The notes beneath the pieces are model-generated. The model ran no database searches. It saw only the letters and a program-made list of their open reading frames with translations, and was not told the origin of the DNA. Positions 1 to 6,988 of a stretch of DNA of 8,887 bases are shown piece after piece (positions within the stretch are counted from its first letter, which is position 1; every line of letters starts with the position of its first letter). The stretch covers positions 1-8,887 of the forward strand of contig DAIESR010000338.1 of the NCBI GenBank assembly GCA_027346205.1, read 5' to 3'. Origin of the DNA: Beijerinckiaceae bacterium (GTDB lineage: Bacteria; Pseudomonadota; Alphaproteobacteria; Rhizobiales; Beijerinckiaceae). The position numbers and the translations under genes were made by a program.

Positions 1-1956
1 CTGCGCTGGGCGGTCGGCTCCGGCGTCAACATCACCTTCAAGATTCTCTTCAACGATGCTGTGGCGATGACTGGAGGCCAGCATCATGAAGGTAATCTCA
101 CCGTCGATATGATCGCCCGTCAGGTGGCCGCCGAAGGCGCACAAAAGATCGTCATCGTCACCGACGAGCCGGACAAATATCCGTCGGATATGGCGTGGCC
201 GCACGGCCTTACGATAAAATCACGCGATGCGCTCGAGCCGGTGCAGCGCGAGCTCGCCGCAATTCCGGGCACGACGGTTCTCATCTATGATCAGACTTGC
301 GCGGCCGAGAAACGCCGACGCCGCAAGCGTTGGCTCTATCCCGATCCCGACAAGCGTGTCTTCATCAATGAGCGCGTCTGCGAGGGCTGCGGCGATTGCG
401 GTGTCGCGTCAAATTGCGTGTCGGTGCAGCCGGTCGAGACCGAATTCGGCCGCAAGCGGACGATTGATCAATCGAGCTGCAACAAGGATTTTTCCTGCGT
501 CGACGGCTTTTGTCCGGCCTTTGTCACCGTGCATGGCGCGAGGCCAAAGCGGGTCGAAATGAAGGCGGAGATCGCCACTGATTTTCCGCCCCTTCCCGAA
601 CCCGACATCCCGCGGCTCGGTGCGCGGCCCTATGGCATTCTGGTCGCCGGGGTTGGCGGTACTGGCGTTGTGACGATTGGTGCCATTCTTGGCATGGCCG
701 CGCATCTCGAAGGCAAGGGCTGCGGTTCGGTTGATATGGCTGGCCTCGCGCAAAAGGGTGGCACGGTCTACAGCCACATCAAGATTGCCGCCAAGCCGGA
801 TGACATCCATGCGATCAGCATAAGCGCCGGCGGCGCCGATCTCGTGCTCGGCTGCGATCTTGTCGTTTCCGGAGCGGCGAAAGTACTCGCCGCGATACGC
901 TCGCGGGAGACGGGCGTCATCGTCAACACGGCCGAGATCTATCCGGGCGATTTCACCCGCAATGCCGATTTCTCCGTGCCGACCGCACGCATCGAGCAGG
1001 CGATCCGTCAGGCAGCGGGCGAGGGCGCAGTTTTTTGGGATGCAACGGGCAGCGCGACGGCGCTGTTTGGCACAGCTATCGCGACCAATATGTTCCTTTT
1101 GGGCCTTGCCTGGCAGCGCGGCTTCGTGCCTCTGGCGGAAGCCTCGCTTCTTGGCGCGATCGAACTCAATGGCGAAGCCGTCGAGATGAACAAGATGGCC
1201 TTCCTATGGGGACGGCGCGCGGCCTTCGCGCCGGATCGCGTTTCGGGGATTCTTGCGCGCGCCAAAAAGCCGGCGGAAGCCCGCAGGATGTCGGCGACGC
1301 TAGCCGAGACGATCGAGCGGCGGACCGCTGAGCTCACCGCTTACCAGAATGCCGCCTATGCGGAGAAATACCGCGCGCTGGTCGCCAAGGTCGAAGCCGC
1401 GGACCGGGCGCATATGGGCAGCGCGACCGAGCTGACAGAGGCTGTGGCGCGCAATCTGTTCAAGCTGATGGCCGCCAAAGACGAGTTCGAAGTGGCGCGT
1501 CTCTACAGCGACGGCGTCTTCGCCGAACAGATGGCTGCGGCATTCGATGGCGACACGCGGCTGCAATTTCATCTCGCGCCACCGATTCTCGGCCGGACCA
1601 ATGCCAAGGGCGAGCCGGTGAAGATGGCCTTCGGCGCCTGGATGATGCCGATTTTCAAACTGCTCGCGGCGGCGAAGATTCTGCGCGGCACACCCTTGGA
1701 TATTTTCGGCCGGGCGCCCGAGCGCCGTATGGAGCGTCAGCTCCGCACTGATTACGAGGCGCTCGTCGAAGAGATCGTCGCCGGGCTGAACCCCGACAAT
1801 CATGTACTGGCGGTGGCTCTCGCTGCGATCCCGGAAAAGATCCGCGGCTTCGGCCATGTGAAGCTGCGGCATATAGAGGCCGCCAAGGCCGAGGAGCAGG
1901 CGCTTCTGATGCAGTTCCGGACCGCGCCGGCGCCGGTGAGATTGGCGGCGGAGTGA
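1..1956 (+). CDS. Indolepyruvate ferredoxin oxidoreductase, fused alpha/beta type (5'-truncated by window edge)
   Basis: This is the C-terminal 651 codons of a fused indolepyruvate:ferredoxin oxidoreductase. The family oxidatively decarboxylates aryl-pyruvates (for example indole-3-pyruvate) with CoA to aryl-acetyl-CoA and passes electrons to ferredoxin in the cytoplasm. The frame is open from base 1, and the first codons (through FNDAVAMTGGQ) match the segment following the thiamine-diphosphate domain, so the real start lies upstream. An iron-sulfur cysteine cluster follows: CEGCGDC plus a Cys six residues later (bases 379-417), then three more Cys at about 478-513. A nucleotide-binding-like GVGGTGV (649-669) opens the pyruvate-ferredoxin-oxidoreductase gamma domain. 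The remaining ~300 residues resemble the DUF6537 domain found at the end of fused family members, which are usually about 1150 residues long. The stop is TGA at 1954-1956. The gene converges on hss with a 59-bp gap. The family is clear; the precise substrate is not shown by the sequence. Confidence 0.93.
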   Translation: MRWAVGSGVNITFKILFNDAVAMTGGQHHEGNLTVDMIARQVAAEGAQKIVIVTDEPDKYPSDMAWPHGLTIKSRDALEPVQRELAAIPGTTVLIYDQTCAAEKRRRRKRWLYPDPDKRVFINERVCEGCGDCGVASNCVSVQPVETEFGRKRTIDQSSCNKDFSCVDGFCPAFVTVHGARPKRVEMKAEIATDFPPLPEPDIPRLGARPYGILVAGVGGTGVVTIGAILGMAAHLEGKGCGSVDMAGLAQKGGTVYSHIKIAAKPDDIHAISISAGGADLVLGCDLVVSGAAKVLAAIRSRETGVIVNTAEIYPGDFTRNADFSVPTARIEQAIRQAAGEGAVFWDATGSATALFGTAIATNMFLLGLAWQRGFVPLAEASLLGAIELNGEAVEMNKMAFLWGRRAAFAPDRVSGILARAKKPAEARRMSATLAETIERRTAELTAYQNAAYAEKYRALVAKVEAADRAHMGSATELTEAVARNLFKLMAAKDEFEVARLYSDGVFAEQMAAAFDGDTRLQFHLAPPILGRTNAKGEPVKMAFGAWMMPIFKLLAAAKILRGTPLDIFGRAPERRMERQLRTDYEALVEEIVAGLNPDNHVLAVALAAIPEKIRGFGHVKLRHIEAAKAEEQALLMQFRTAPAPVRLAAE

Positions 1957-1960
1957 GAAT

Positions 1961-2009
1961 GCGTCATGGCGGGGACGACCCCGGATCAAGTCCGGGGACG
2001 CCACGATGC
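1961..2009. repeat. REP-like palindrome between convergent genes
   Basis: An imperfect palindrome nearly fills the 59-bp gap between the convergent oxidoreductase and homospermidine synthase genes. The inner stem is CCCCGGA (1979-1985) and TCCGGGG (1991-1997) around the loop TCAAG. The outer arms are GCGTCATGGCG (1961-1971) and CGCCACGATGC (1999-2009), with two mismatches. The inner motif resembles dispersed palindromes common in alphaproteobacterial intergenic DNA. Its position suggests it could end transcription from both sides, although it has no clear T-tract. Confidence 0.7.
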
Positions 2010-2015
2010 AAATTA

Positions 2016-3461
2016 TTACCGCACGATCACATTCTTGAACTGCCACGCGTCTTCGAGATCGAGATCCTCGGGGAAGAGAATGTTGCGGTCGGTGAGCGGC
2101 GTCCAATCCGTATATTGGCCGATGACCGGGCCTAGATAGGGCATTTGCACTTCGAGGCAGCGGCGGAAGTCGACCTCATCGGCCTCGACGATTCCGGCCT
2201 CTGGATTTTCCAACGCCCAGACCATGCCGGCGAGCACGGCCGAGCTCACCTGAAGACCGGTCGCGTTCTGATAGGGCGCGACCCGCCGCGTCTCCTCGAT
2301 CGAGAGCTGTGAGCCGAACCAATAGGCGTTTTTGGCGTGGCCATAGACGAGCACGCCGAGCTCGTCGATTCCGTCGACGATCTCGTTCTCGTCGAGAATA
2401 TGCGACTCTTTCTGCGCCTGCCATTGCGCGCCTGCCATTTCATGCAGTGAGAGAACCGCATCATCGGCAGGATGATAGGCATAGTGGCAGGTCGGCCGAT
2501 AAAGAACCTCGCCATTCTCGTGCAAGGTCAGATATTCGGCGATCGAGATCGATTCATTATGGGTGACGAGGAAACCATGCTGCGCCTTTGCCGTCGGCGT
2601 CCAGGACCGCACGTGCGTGCCGGCGCCGGGGCGCAGAAGGTAGATCGCGCTATCCGGTCCATAGCCATGCCTCTTGCCTTCCGGCGGCATGTGCTTCTCA
2701 TGCGTGACCCAGCCGAGTTCGGCGGGTTGCAGGCCTTCCGAGATGAGTCCTTCGACGGACCATGTGTTGACGAAGACACCCATGGGTTTCGGAGTCTTGG
2801 CGCGCTGCGTGTCGCGCTCGGCGATGTGAATGCCCTTGACGCCGAGCCGCATGGCGAGCCGCGCCCAATCTTCTCGGCTCTGTGGCTCTTCCAGCCCACC
2901 TGATTCGCCGGCCAAACTGATATCGGCGGCGATGTTGAGAAGCGCCTGTTTGACGAACCAGGAAACCATGCCCGGATTGGCGCCGCAGCAGGAGACCGCC
3001 GTCGGGCCATTGCCGAGCGCAGCACGTTGATCCAGTACTTCGGCGCGCAAAGCATAATTCGAGCGCTGCGACAAGGTGAGCCGCGTGTCGGTGTAGAATC
3101 CAGGCCAGGGTTCGCAAACGGTGTCGACATAGAGCGCGCCGACCTCATGCGCGAGCCGCATGATGGCCGCGGAAGAGACATCGACGGAGAGATTGACGAT
3201 GAAGGCCTGGCCTGCGCCCTCGGTCAGCAGAGGCTTCAAGAAATCGACGAAATTCTCCTGCCTCACGGCCTGTTTGACGAAGCGATAGCCGCGTTCTTCG
3301 ACGAGGTGGCGGTCCTTGTCGATCGGATCGATCACGGTCAAGCGGTTCTTATCGAAGGCGAAATGCCGCTCGATCAAAGGCAGGGTTCCGTGCCCGATCG
3401 AGCCGAAGCCGATCATGACGATGGGACCGGTGATCGTGCCATGCACGGGCCAATTCGACAT
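2016..3461 (-). CDS. hss: Homospermidine synthase
   Basis: This 481-residue protein is a bacterial homospermidine synthase. These enzymes use tightly bound NAD+ to join two putrescines (or a spermidine and a putrescine) into sym-homospermidine, releasing ammonia or diaminopropane. An N-terminal Rossmann fold shows GFGSIGHG at residues 18-25, followed by VIDPIDKD at 43-50. Conserved segments include VDTVCEPWPGFY (112-123), CCGANPGMVSW (158-168) and NTWSVEGL (232-239). As I recall the Blastochloris viridis structure, its substrate residues are Glu117, Asn162, Glu210, Trp229, Glu237 and His296. Here Glu117, Asn162, Glu215, Trp234, Glu242 and His301 occupy the matching places, with a 5-residue shift after about residue 180. 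The length is typical (about 480). The ATG at 3459-3461 follows GGAGAA with a 9-nt spacer. It may be transcribed alone, because 195 bp containing a palindrome separate it from the transpeptidase upstream on the same strand. Confidence 0.95.
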   Translation of the reverse strand: MSNWPVHGTITGPIVMIGFGSIGHGTLPLIERHFAFDKNRLTVIDPIDKDRHLVEERGYRFVKQAVRQENFVDFLKPLLTEGAGQAFIVNLSVDVSSAAIMRLAHEVGALYVDTVCEPWPGFYTDTRLTLSQRSNYALRAEVLDQRAALGNGPTAVSCCGANPGMVSWFVKQALLNIAADISLAGESGGLEEPQSREDWARLAMRLGVKGIHIAERDTQRAKTPKPMGVFVNTWSVEGLISEGLQPAELGWVTHEKHMPPEGKRHGYGPDSAIYLLRPGAGTHVRSWTPTAKAQHGFLVTHNESISIAEYLTLHENGEVLYRPTCHYAYHPADDAVLSLHEMAGAQWQAQKESHILDENEIVDGIDELGVLVYGHAKNAYWFGSQLSIEETRRVAPYQNATGLQVSSAVLAGMVWALENPEAGIVEADEVDFRRCLEVQMPYLGPVIGQYTDWTPLTDRNILFPEDLDLEDAWQFKNVIVR

Positions 3462-3519
3462 TTCTTTTCATTCTCCGGGATGAGGCCTCCAGAATGAGGC
3501 CGCGACGCATGCGCGCTGA

Positions 3520-3563
3520 AGCGTGTCGAGGAAAAGCGCATCGGCTCTTCCAACGGATACGCT
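3520..3563. repeat. Degenerate palindromic repeat upstream of hss
   Basis: An imperfect inverted repeat lies in the 195-bp gap between the transpeptidase stop and the hss start. The outer arms are AGCGTGTC (3520-3527) and GATACGCT (3556-3563), 7 of 8 paired. Inside are GGAAAAG (3530-3536) and CTCTTCC (3545-3551). The layout, an AGCGT/GAGC-type end with a GGAAAAG core, matches the clearer palindromes at 5942-5990 and 8614-8668, so it is probably a decayed member of the same family. The rest of the gap shows no gene. Confidence 0.5.
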
Positions 3564-3656
3564 CTAAAAGCCGAGATGGCGCCGAAGGTCAAGGATGGGG
3601 AGCAGCCCCGGCTCGCGGCAAGACGGCACCGTGCGGTCGCCGACTTCGCGACGCGC

Positions 3657-4457
3657 TCACAGAACCACCACCCGCGTTCCGACGCCCACGCGCTGGTAGA
3701 GATCCATCACATCGGCATTCATCATACGGATGCAGCCTGATGAGACCGCCTTGCCGATCGTATCGGGCTCATTGGTCCCATGGATGCGAAAGAGCGTGTC
3801 CTTGTTGTGCTCGAAGAGATAGAGGGCGCGGGCGCCGAGTGGATTGCCGAGGCCGCCATCCATCTGCGTCGGCAGATCGGGCCGCCGTTTCAACATTTCC
3901 TTCGGCGGAATCCAACGCGGCCATTCGGCCTTGCGGCCGACATAGGCGATGCCTTTCCAGGAGAAGCCTTGGCGGCCGACACCGACACCATATTCGATGG
4001 CCATGCCATTCTTCCGCACATAATAGAGGTGCCGCGTCCTGGTATCGACCACGATCGTGCCCGGCGGTTGGCCGGTCGGATCGGGGACGATCCTCGCCGT
4101 TCGCGGCGAGGATTGAGCTGCGTCCTCTGCCTCTTCGCGCGCGACCGTGGGCGTTCCGAGCTGCCGTGGCGGCGGATTGCCATAATCGGATTCGCGCGGC
4201 CTGTAAGGGTTGCTATAGCCTTCCGGCGCGCCATAGCTGTAGCCATAGCCATAACTTCCGGGTGGGCGTGGCTGTGGTTCGTAAGATGGTTCGCCACCCG
4301 GATAGGGTGGATAGGGCGCATAATCCTGCGCCTGCGCGGGATAGGCTCGATAGCCGTCGTAATAGCGCCATTGCGCGGCGGCAGGCATGGTCACGGCACA
4401 GACCGCCGCAGTCGCAGCGATCAATATGACAGCGGCCGATCTCGCGCGCGATCCCAT
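3657..4457 (-). CDS. Secreted L,D-transpeptidase (YkuD domain)
   Basis: This 266-residue exported protein has a C-terminal YkuD catalytic domain. The family forms 3-3 cross-links in peptidoglycan or attaches proteins to it in the periplasm, using a catalytic cysteine. Residues 1-28 form a signal peptide: arginines, a hydrophobic Ala/Val stretch, then a probable signal peptidase I site near PAAA-Q. Residues 30-95 are a low-complexity Tyr/Pro/Gly-rich linker. The catalytic domain spans about 132-266 and shows His226 in RIHGTNEP and Cys242 in SSGCIRM, the expected His-x(n)-S-x-G-C-x-R pattern. The ATG at 4455-4457 is preceded by AAGG about 7 nt upstream. It is divergent from the DUF465 gene across a 286-bp AT-richer spacer. 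Hyphomicrobiales carry many such paralogues, consistent with cell walls rich in L,D cross-links, so I give no specific symbol. Confidence 0.92.
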   Translation of the reverse strand: MGSRARSAAVILIAATAAVCAVTMPAAAQWRYYDGYRAYPAQAQDYAPYPPYPGGEPSYEPQPRPPGSYGYGYSYGAPEGYSNPYRPRESDYGNPPPRQLGTPTVAREEAEDAAQSSPRTARIVPDPTGQPPGTIVVDTRTRHLYYVRKNGMAIEYGVGVGRQGFSWKGIAYVGRKAEWPRWIPPKEMLKRRPDLPTQMDGGLGNPLGARALYLFEHNKDTLFRIHGTNEPDTIGKAVSSGCIRMMNADVMDLYQRVGVGTRVVVL

Positions 4458-4507
4458 ATCTCGACCTTAAACTCCGCATTGAACTTAAGCGCGATCAATG
4501 CGTTGAA

Positions 4508-4590
4508 AAACAGAGAAAAATGTGGCGACGCAAAAAGTGGCTGCATTCAAATATGCACGATGCAGCATCGGTTGAATATCTTCTCTGTTT
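4508..4590. promoter_or_regulatory. Nested inverted repeat in divergent promoter region
   Basis: The spacer between the divergent transpeptidase and DUF465 genes contains nested inverted repeats. These are a perfect 10-bp pair AAACAGAGAA (4508-4517) and TTCTCTGTTT (4581-4590), an inner pair ATTCAA (4545-4550) and TTGAAT (4572-4577), and a central palindrome GATGCAGCATC (4559-4569). The spacer is AT-richer than the genes. These could be operator or structural elements for the transpeptidase promoter, but no protein can be named. A TACAAT at 4691-4696 might be the -10 box of the DUF465 gene, though it lacks a well-placed -35. Confidence 0.3.
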
Positions 4591-4731
4591 GCGGCTGCAG
4601 CATTAGTGACGAACGCTTTACCATACTGCGACATGCTGTCGTAGGTGGCGGGGTTTGATTTTGAAATCGCGTCCTACCCCTTCGCGTCACTACAATCTTG
4701 TGTCACAATTCCTTCGTCGACAAGCCTTCAA

Positions 4732-4737
4732 AAGGAG
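4732..4737 (+). promoter_or_regulatory. Ribosome binding site of the DUF465 gene
   Basis: AAGGAG lies 6 nt before the ATG at 4744. This strong site fixes the start of the short gene and excludes the longer in-frame reading that begins about 100 nt further upstream. Confidence 0.75.
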
Positions 4738-4743
4738 CGCGGA

Positions 4744-4935
4744 ATGCCCATGCAGAGCCATCTCGCCGAACTACAGCGCCGTCATGATGCTCTCGACCGT
4801 GAAATTGCGAAGGAATGGACCCGTCCTGGTTCCGATGAAGCCAGGCTGGCCGAATTGAAACGACGAAAATTGCAGCTCAAGGATGAGATCGCAAAATTGG
4901 AGAAGTCCGACTGCCAAGCGGAATCGGTGCATTGA
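4744..4935 (+). CDS. YdcH-like DUF465 small coiled-coil protein
   Basis: This 63-residue, highly charged protein is predicted to be two helices separated by a short turn (WTRPGSDE, residues 25-32). The first helix covers about residues 5-24 (HLAELQRRHDALDREIAK) and the second about 33-55 (ARLAELKRRKLQLKDEIAKL), both with heptad-like leucines. Size, helical-hairpin layout and the L-x-x-R-H-x-x-L-D pattern fit the DUF465/YdcH family, common in proteobacteria and of unknown function. The start follows a strong AAGGAG; a second ATG at 4750 is also possible but less well spaced. It appears monocistronic, since the next gene is on the opposite strand. Confident in the family, with no functional claim. 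Confidence 0.88.
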   Translation: MPMQSHLAELQRRHDALDREIAKEWTRPGSDEARLAELKRRKLQLKDEIAKLEKSDCQAESVH

Positions 4936-4983
4936 ACGCTGTATAACGCGCGTGACACGCCTGCGTTTATCGGATCACATATG

Positions 4984-5002
4984 TCTCGGCTGGGCGCCGA
5001 GA
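4984..5002 (+). terminator. Candidate hairpin terminator after the DUF465 gene
   Basis: A perfect 7-bp stem TCTCGGC (4984-4990) and GCCGAGA (4996-5002) with a 5-nt loop lies 48 bp after the DUF465 stop, between convergent genes. There is no T-run after it on either strand, so its role as an intrinsic terminator is only probable. Confidence 0.35.
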
Positions 5003-5055
5003 TCAGGTCAAACGGTGATTGGCCGGACCCATTCGAGTGATCCATGAAATATGAC

Positions 5056-5074
5056 TGGAGCGGGTGATTCGAAC
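5056..5074 (-). other. tRNA 3'-end-like fragment
   Basis: Read on the minus strand, this segment is GTTCGAATCACCCGCTCCA. That looks like a T-loop (TTCGAAT) joined to an acceptor end with CCA. A proper tRNA would have 16 nt after the loop, but only 11 are present, as if most of the T-stem's 3' strand were deleted. No D-arm, anticodon arm or 5' acceptor partner is visible upstream on that strand. It may be tRNA debris, an old attachment-site remnant, or chance. It lies in the non-coding gap just after the methyltransferase stop. Confidence 0.25.
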
Positions 5075-5104
5075 AAAGGACCGGCCGCTTCAGCTTCTTT
5101 TTCT

Positions 5105-5710
5105 TTATTTTTCCCGGTGAAAGACAAGCGATAGATTATTGGCCGGCATTTCGATGATTTTCGGCGCCTCGAATCCGCAAGAGGTCGCGAGCGCCACGAC
5201 CGCTTCGAGATCGCGCACGCCCCATTCCGGATTTTCGTGGCGCAATGAAGCATCGAAAGCCTCATTGCTCGGCGCGATGTGGCGGCCGTCGCGTTTGAAT
5301 GGCCCATAGAGATAGAGCGGCGCGCCCGAGGGCAGCAATTTTGCGCCGCCGGCGAAGAGGCCGCACGCCGCACGCCAGGGCGCGATGTGAATCATATTGA
5401 TGCAGAGAATCGCATCCGCGGTTTTTCTGGGCCAGACATCTTCCGCGGCGTCAATTGCCAAGGCCTGGTGTACATTGGCCGCGCCTGATTCGGCGATCCA
5501 GGCATTGATGCTTGCACGAGCCTCTCGGTTCGGGTCGCTCGGCTGGATGACATGATGCGGGAGCCCTTCGCCGAAGCGGATGCAATGCTGTCCCGAGCCG
5601 CTGGCGATCTCGAGCACGAGCCCTTGCGGCGGCAGATATGCGCGCAGGATTTCGAGGATGAGGTCGCGGTTGCGAAGCGCGGCTGGGGCGTTGAGACGCG
5701 CATCGGCCAT
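5105..5710 (-). CDS. DUF938 family SAM-dependent methyltransferase
   Basis: This 201-residue cytoplasmic protein is of the DUF938 class-I methyltransferase family (related to eukaryotic METTL26), whose substrate is not known. The N-terminal signature ADARLNAPAALRNRDLILE leads into SAM-binding motif I, LVLEIASGSGQH (31-42). PSDPNRE (57-63) is the likely acidic motif II, and INMIHIAPW (104-112) is the post-motif region conserved in the family. The chosen ATG (5708-5710) begins the family-conserved MADARL. A longer frame continues 40 codons upstream, but its sequence is Cys/Arg-rich and unlike the family. There is no strong Shine-Dalgarno, and an in-frame TTG five codons earlier follows an AGGCAGA and cannot be excluded. 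It is divergent from the transglutaminase-like gene and convergent with the DUF465 gene. Confidence 0.9.
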   Translation of the reverse strand: MADARLNAPAALRNRDLILEILRAYLPPQGLVLEIASGSGQHCIRFGEGLPHHVIQPSDPNREARASINAWIAESGAANVHQALAIDAAEDVWPRKTADAILCINMIHIAPWRAACGLFAGGAKLLPSGAPLYLYGPFKRDGRHIAPSNEAFDASLRHENPEWGVRDLEAVVALATSCGFEAPKIIEMPANNLSLVFHREK

Positions 5711-5868
5711 AGCTGTTTTGCTCAATTCTGCCTGGTTCAGTTGTTTGGACTCATCGGCGCTGCGCTTCTGCACGCCTGTTTTCCCACATGTGCAATGGTG
5801 TGTGCGGCGTGGCGTCCCTATACGCAGCATCTGCGCCGGAACTCTCGCTTGATAGGTGAGTTTGCATG

Positions 5869-5926
5869 GAGCCGATCCAACCTATGTGGAATCGGTCGCG
5901 ATCCACATAGGGGGACAAATCGGCTC
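5869..5926. repeat. Nested double-stem palindrome in divergent intergenic region
   Basis: Two perfect concentric stems form this element. The outer stem is GAGCCGAT (5869-5876) and ATCGGCTC (5919-5926). The inner stem is CCTATGTGGA (5881-5890) and TCCACATAGG (5902-5911), with an 11-nt loop. It lies between the divergent methyltransferase and transglutaminase-like genes, so termination is not its obvious job. It could be a mobile REP/BIME-type repeat or a regulatory dyad. The remainder of the 378-bp gap (5711-6088) holds the next palindrome and no gene that I can support. Confidence 0.65.
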
Positions 5927-5941
5927 TAGTTTAGAAACTTG

Positions 5942-5990
5942 GAGCATGTCCTTTATCGGAAAAGTCTATCAACTTTTCCGGGACATGTTC
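5942..5990. repeat. GGAAAAGT-core palindromic repeat
   Basis: The outer arms are GAGCATGTCC (5942-5951) and GGACATGTTC (5981-5990), 9 of 10 paired. The inner perfect stem is GGAAAAGT (5958-5965) and ACTTTTCC (5972-5979) around CTATCA. It is laid out like the repeats at 3520-3563 and 8614-8668. It begins 15 bp after the nested palindrome, so the two make a tandem pair. It overlaps the hypothetical N-terminal extension of the next gene, supporting the shorter start chosen there. Confidence 0.7.
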
Positions 5991-6088
5991 TCGCGGCTCT
6001 CCGCGACGCAGCCCCAAGCGCTTCAATCAGATCATATTCGACCGGCGTAGCCGTCGCTGCCCGCCTGCAATGCTTGAGGATTTGCCGA

Positions 6089-6931
6089 ATGCTCATTCGA
6101 TATGGCTACGAATTGACGATCAATTGTTCGCAGCGGACGCCGATGATGTGTCTGCTCGACGAACGTCCGGAATATGCCTCTGCGATTCGCTACGAATCCG
6201 GTTTGTTGACGCAACCGGCCATTCCGACAACCAGTTATACGGACGCCTGTGGCAATAGCGTGCGCCGGCTTGTGGCGCCTCTCGGCCATCTCACGATTTC
6301 CCGCTCGGCGATCATCGAAATTTCGGGCGATCCGGATCCGGTGGTTTGGGATGCGTGGGAAATCCCAGTCGAGAAATTGCCGAATGAATGTCTCGTCTTT
6401 CTGCTTGGCAGCCGCTATTGCGAAACCGACAGACTGGGCGATCTCGCCTGGAGTTTGTTCGGCCAGACGACACCGGGCTGGCCGCGCGTGCAGGCGATCT
6501 GCGATTTCGTCAATGCGCATCTGACGTTCGGCTATGAATATGCACGGCCGACCCGCACGGCGCTCGAAGCCTATGAAGAGCGCGTGGGCGTCTGCCGTGA
6601 TTTCGCGCATCTCGCCGTGGCCTTTTGCCGGTGCATGAACATCCCGGCCCGTTACGTCAATGTCTTTCTCGGCGATATCGGCGTTCCGCCCGATCCGTCG
6701 CCGATGGATTACAATGCCTGGTTCGAGGTCTATCTCGGTGGTCGCTGGCTGATCTTCGATGCGCGCCACAATAGGCCGCGCATTGGTCGTATCACTGTGT
6801 CCCGTGGTCGCGACGCGATGGATGTCCCACTCGCGACTTCTTTCGGACTCCATGAGCTGAAGCGGTTCAAAGTCTGGACGGATGAAGTGGATCCGGCGTT
6901 CTTGCAAGAGGCGGTGCGTCGCAGCGCATGA
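6089..6931 (+). CDS. Transglutaminase-like (cysteine-peptidase-fold) protein
   Basis: This 280-residue protein belongs to the bacterial transglutaminase-like superfamily. Members act as cysteine peptidases, amidases or cross-linking enzymes, and this subgroup has no established substrate. An N-terminal beta-sandwich-like domain (about 1-100, starting MLIRYGYELTI) precedes the core domain. The nucleophile is Cys169 in RVGVCRDFAHLA, followed by the helix and IPARYVNVF (185-193). The segment DYNAWFEVYL (207-216) normally supplies the catalytic His directly before AW, but Asn209 is there instead. The Asp224 of FDARHN (223-228) is present, with His227 close by. No signal peptide is visible. The ATG at 6089 follows GAGGA (6076-6080) with an 8-nt spacer. 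The frame extends 50 codons further upstream, but that part crosses a palindromic repeat and is unlike the family. It stands alone in its transcription unit. Confidence 0.88.
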   Translation: MLIRYGYELTINCSQRTPMMCLLDERPEYASAIRYESGLLTQPAIPTTSYTDACGNSVRRLVAPLGHLTISRSAIIEISGDPDPVVWDAWEIPVEKLPNECLVFLLGSRYCETDRLGDLAWSLFGQTTPGWPRVQAICDFVNAHLTFGYEYARPTRTALEAYEERVGVCRDFAHLAVAFCRCMNIPARYVNVFLGDIGVPPDPSPMDYNAWFEVYLGGRWLIFDARHNRPRIGRITVSRGRDAMDVPLATSFGLHELKRFKVWTDEVDPAFLQEAVRRSA

Positions 6932-6988
6932 AGGGCCGAGTCATGCTCCCTGACTTCGAGCGCGGGGCTTCGCGTTCCGGCCCTCGAA
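6932..6988 (+). terminator. Candidate terminator/hairpins after the transglutaminase-like gene
   Basis: Directly after the stop, two competing pairings are visible: AGGGCCG (6932-6938) with CGGCCCT (6978-6984), and TTCGAG (6955-6960) with CTCGAA (6983-6988). Neither is followed by a clear T-run, so this is a weak candidate for transcription termination. Confidence 0.3.

Noticed and set aside
1300..2106. 268-codon minus-strand frame under the end of the oxidoreductase
   Set aside because: It is the antisense of a well-supported coding region and crosses the intergenic palindrome; the composition is Arg/His-rich with no family resemblance.
3494..4658. Long plus-strand frames opposite the L,D-transpeptidase
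   Set aside because: They are Arg/Ala-rich shadows of the YkuD gene, which has a signal peptide, catalytic motif and ribosome binding site on the minus strand.
5711..5830. N-terminal extension of the DUF938 methyltransferase
   Set aside because: The 40 extra residues are unlike the family, whose members begin with the ADARLxAPA signature right after the chosen ATG.
5939..6088. N-terminal extension of the transglutaminase-like protein
   Set aside because: The added codons are translated palindromic repeat, while the ATG at 6089 has a good GAGGA site and starts the family-like MLIRYGYE.
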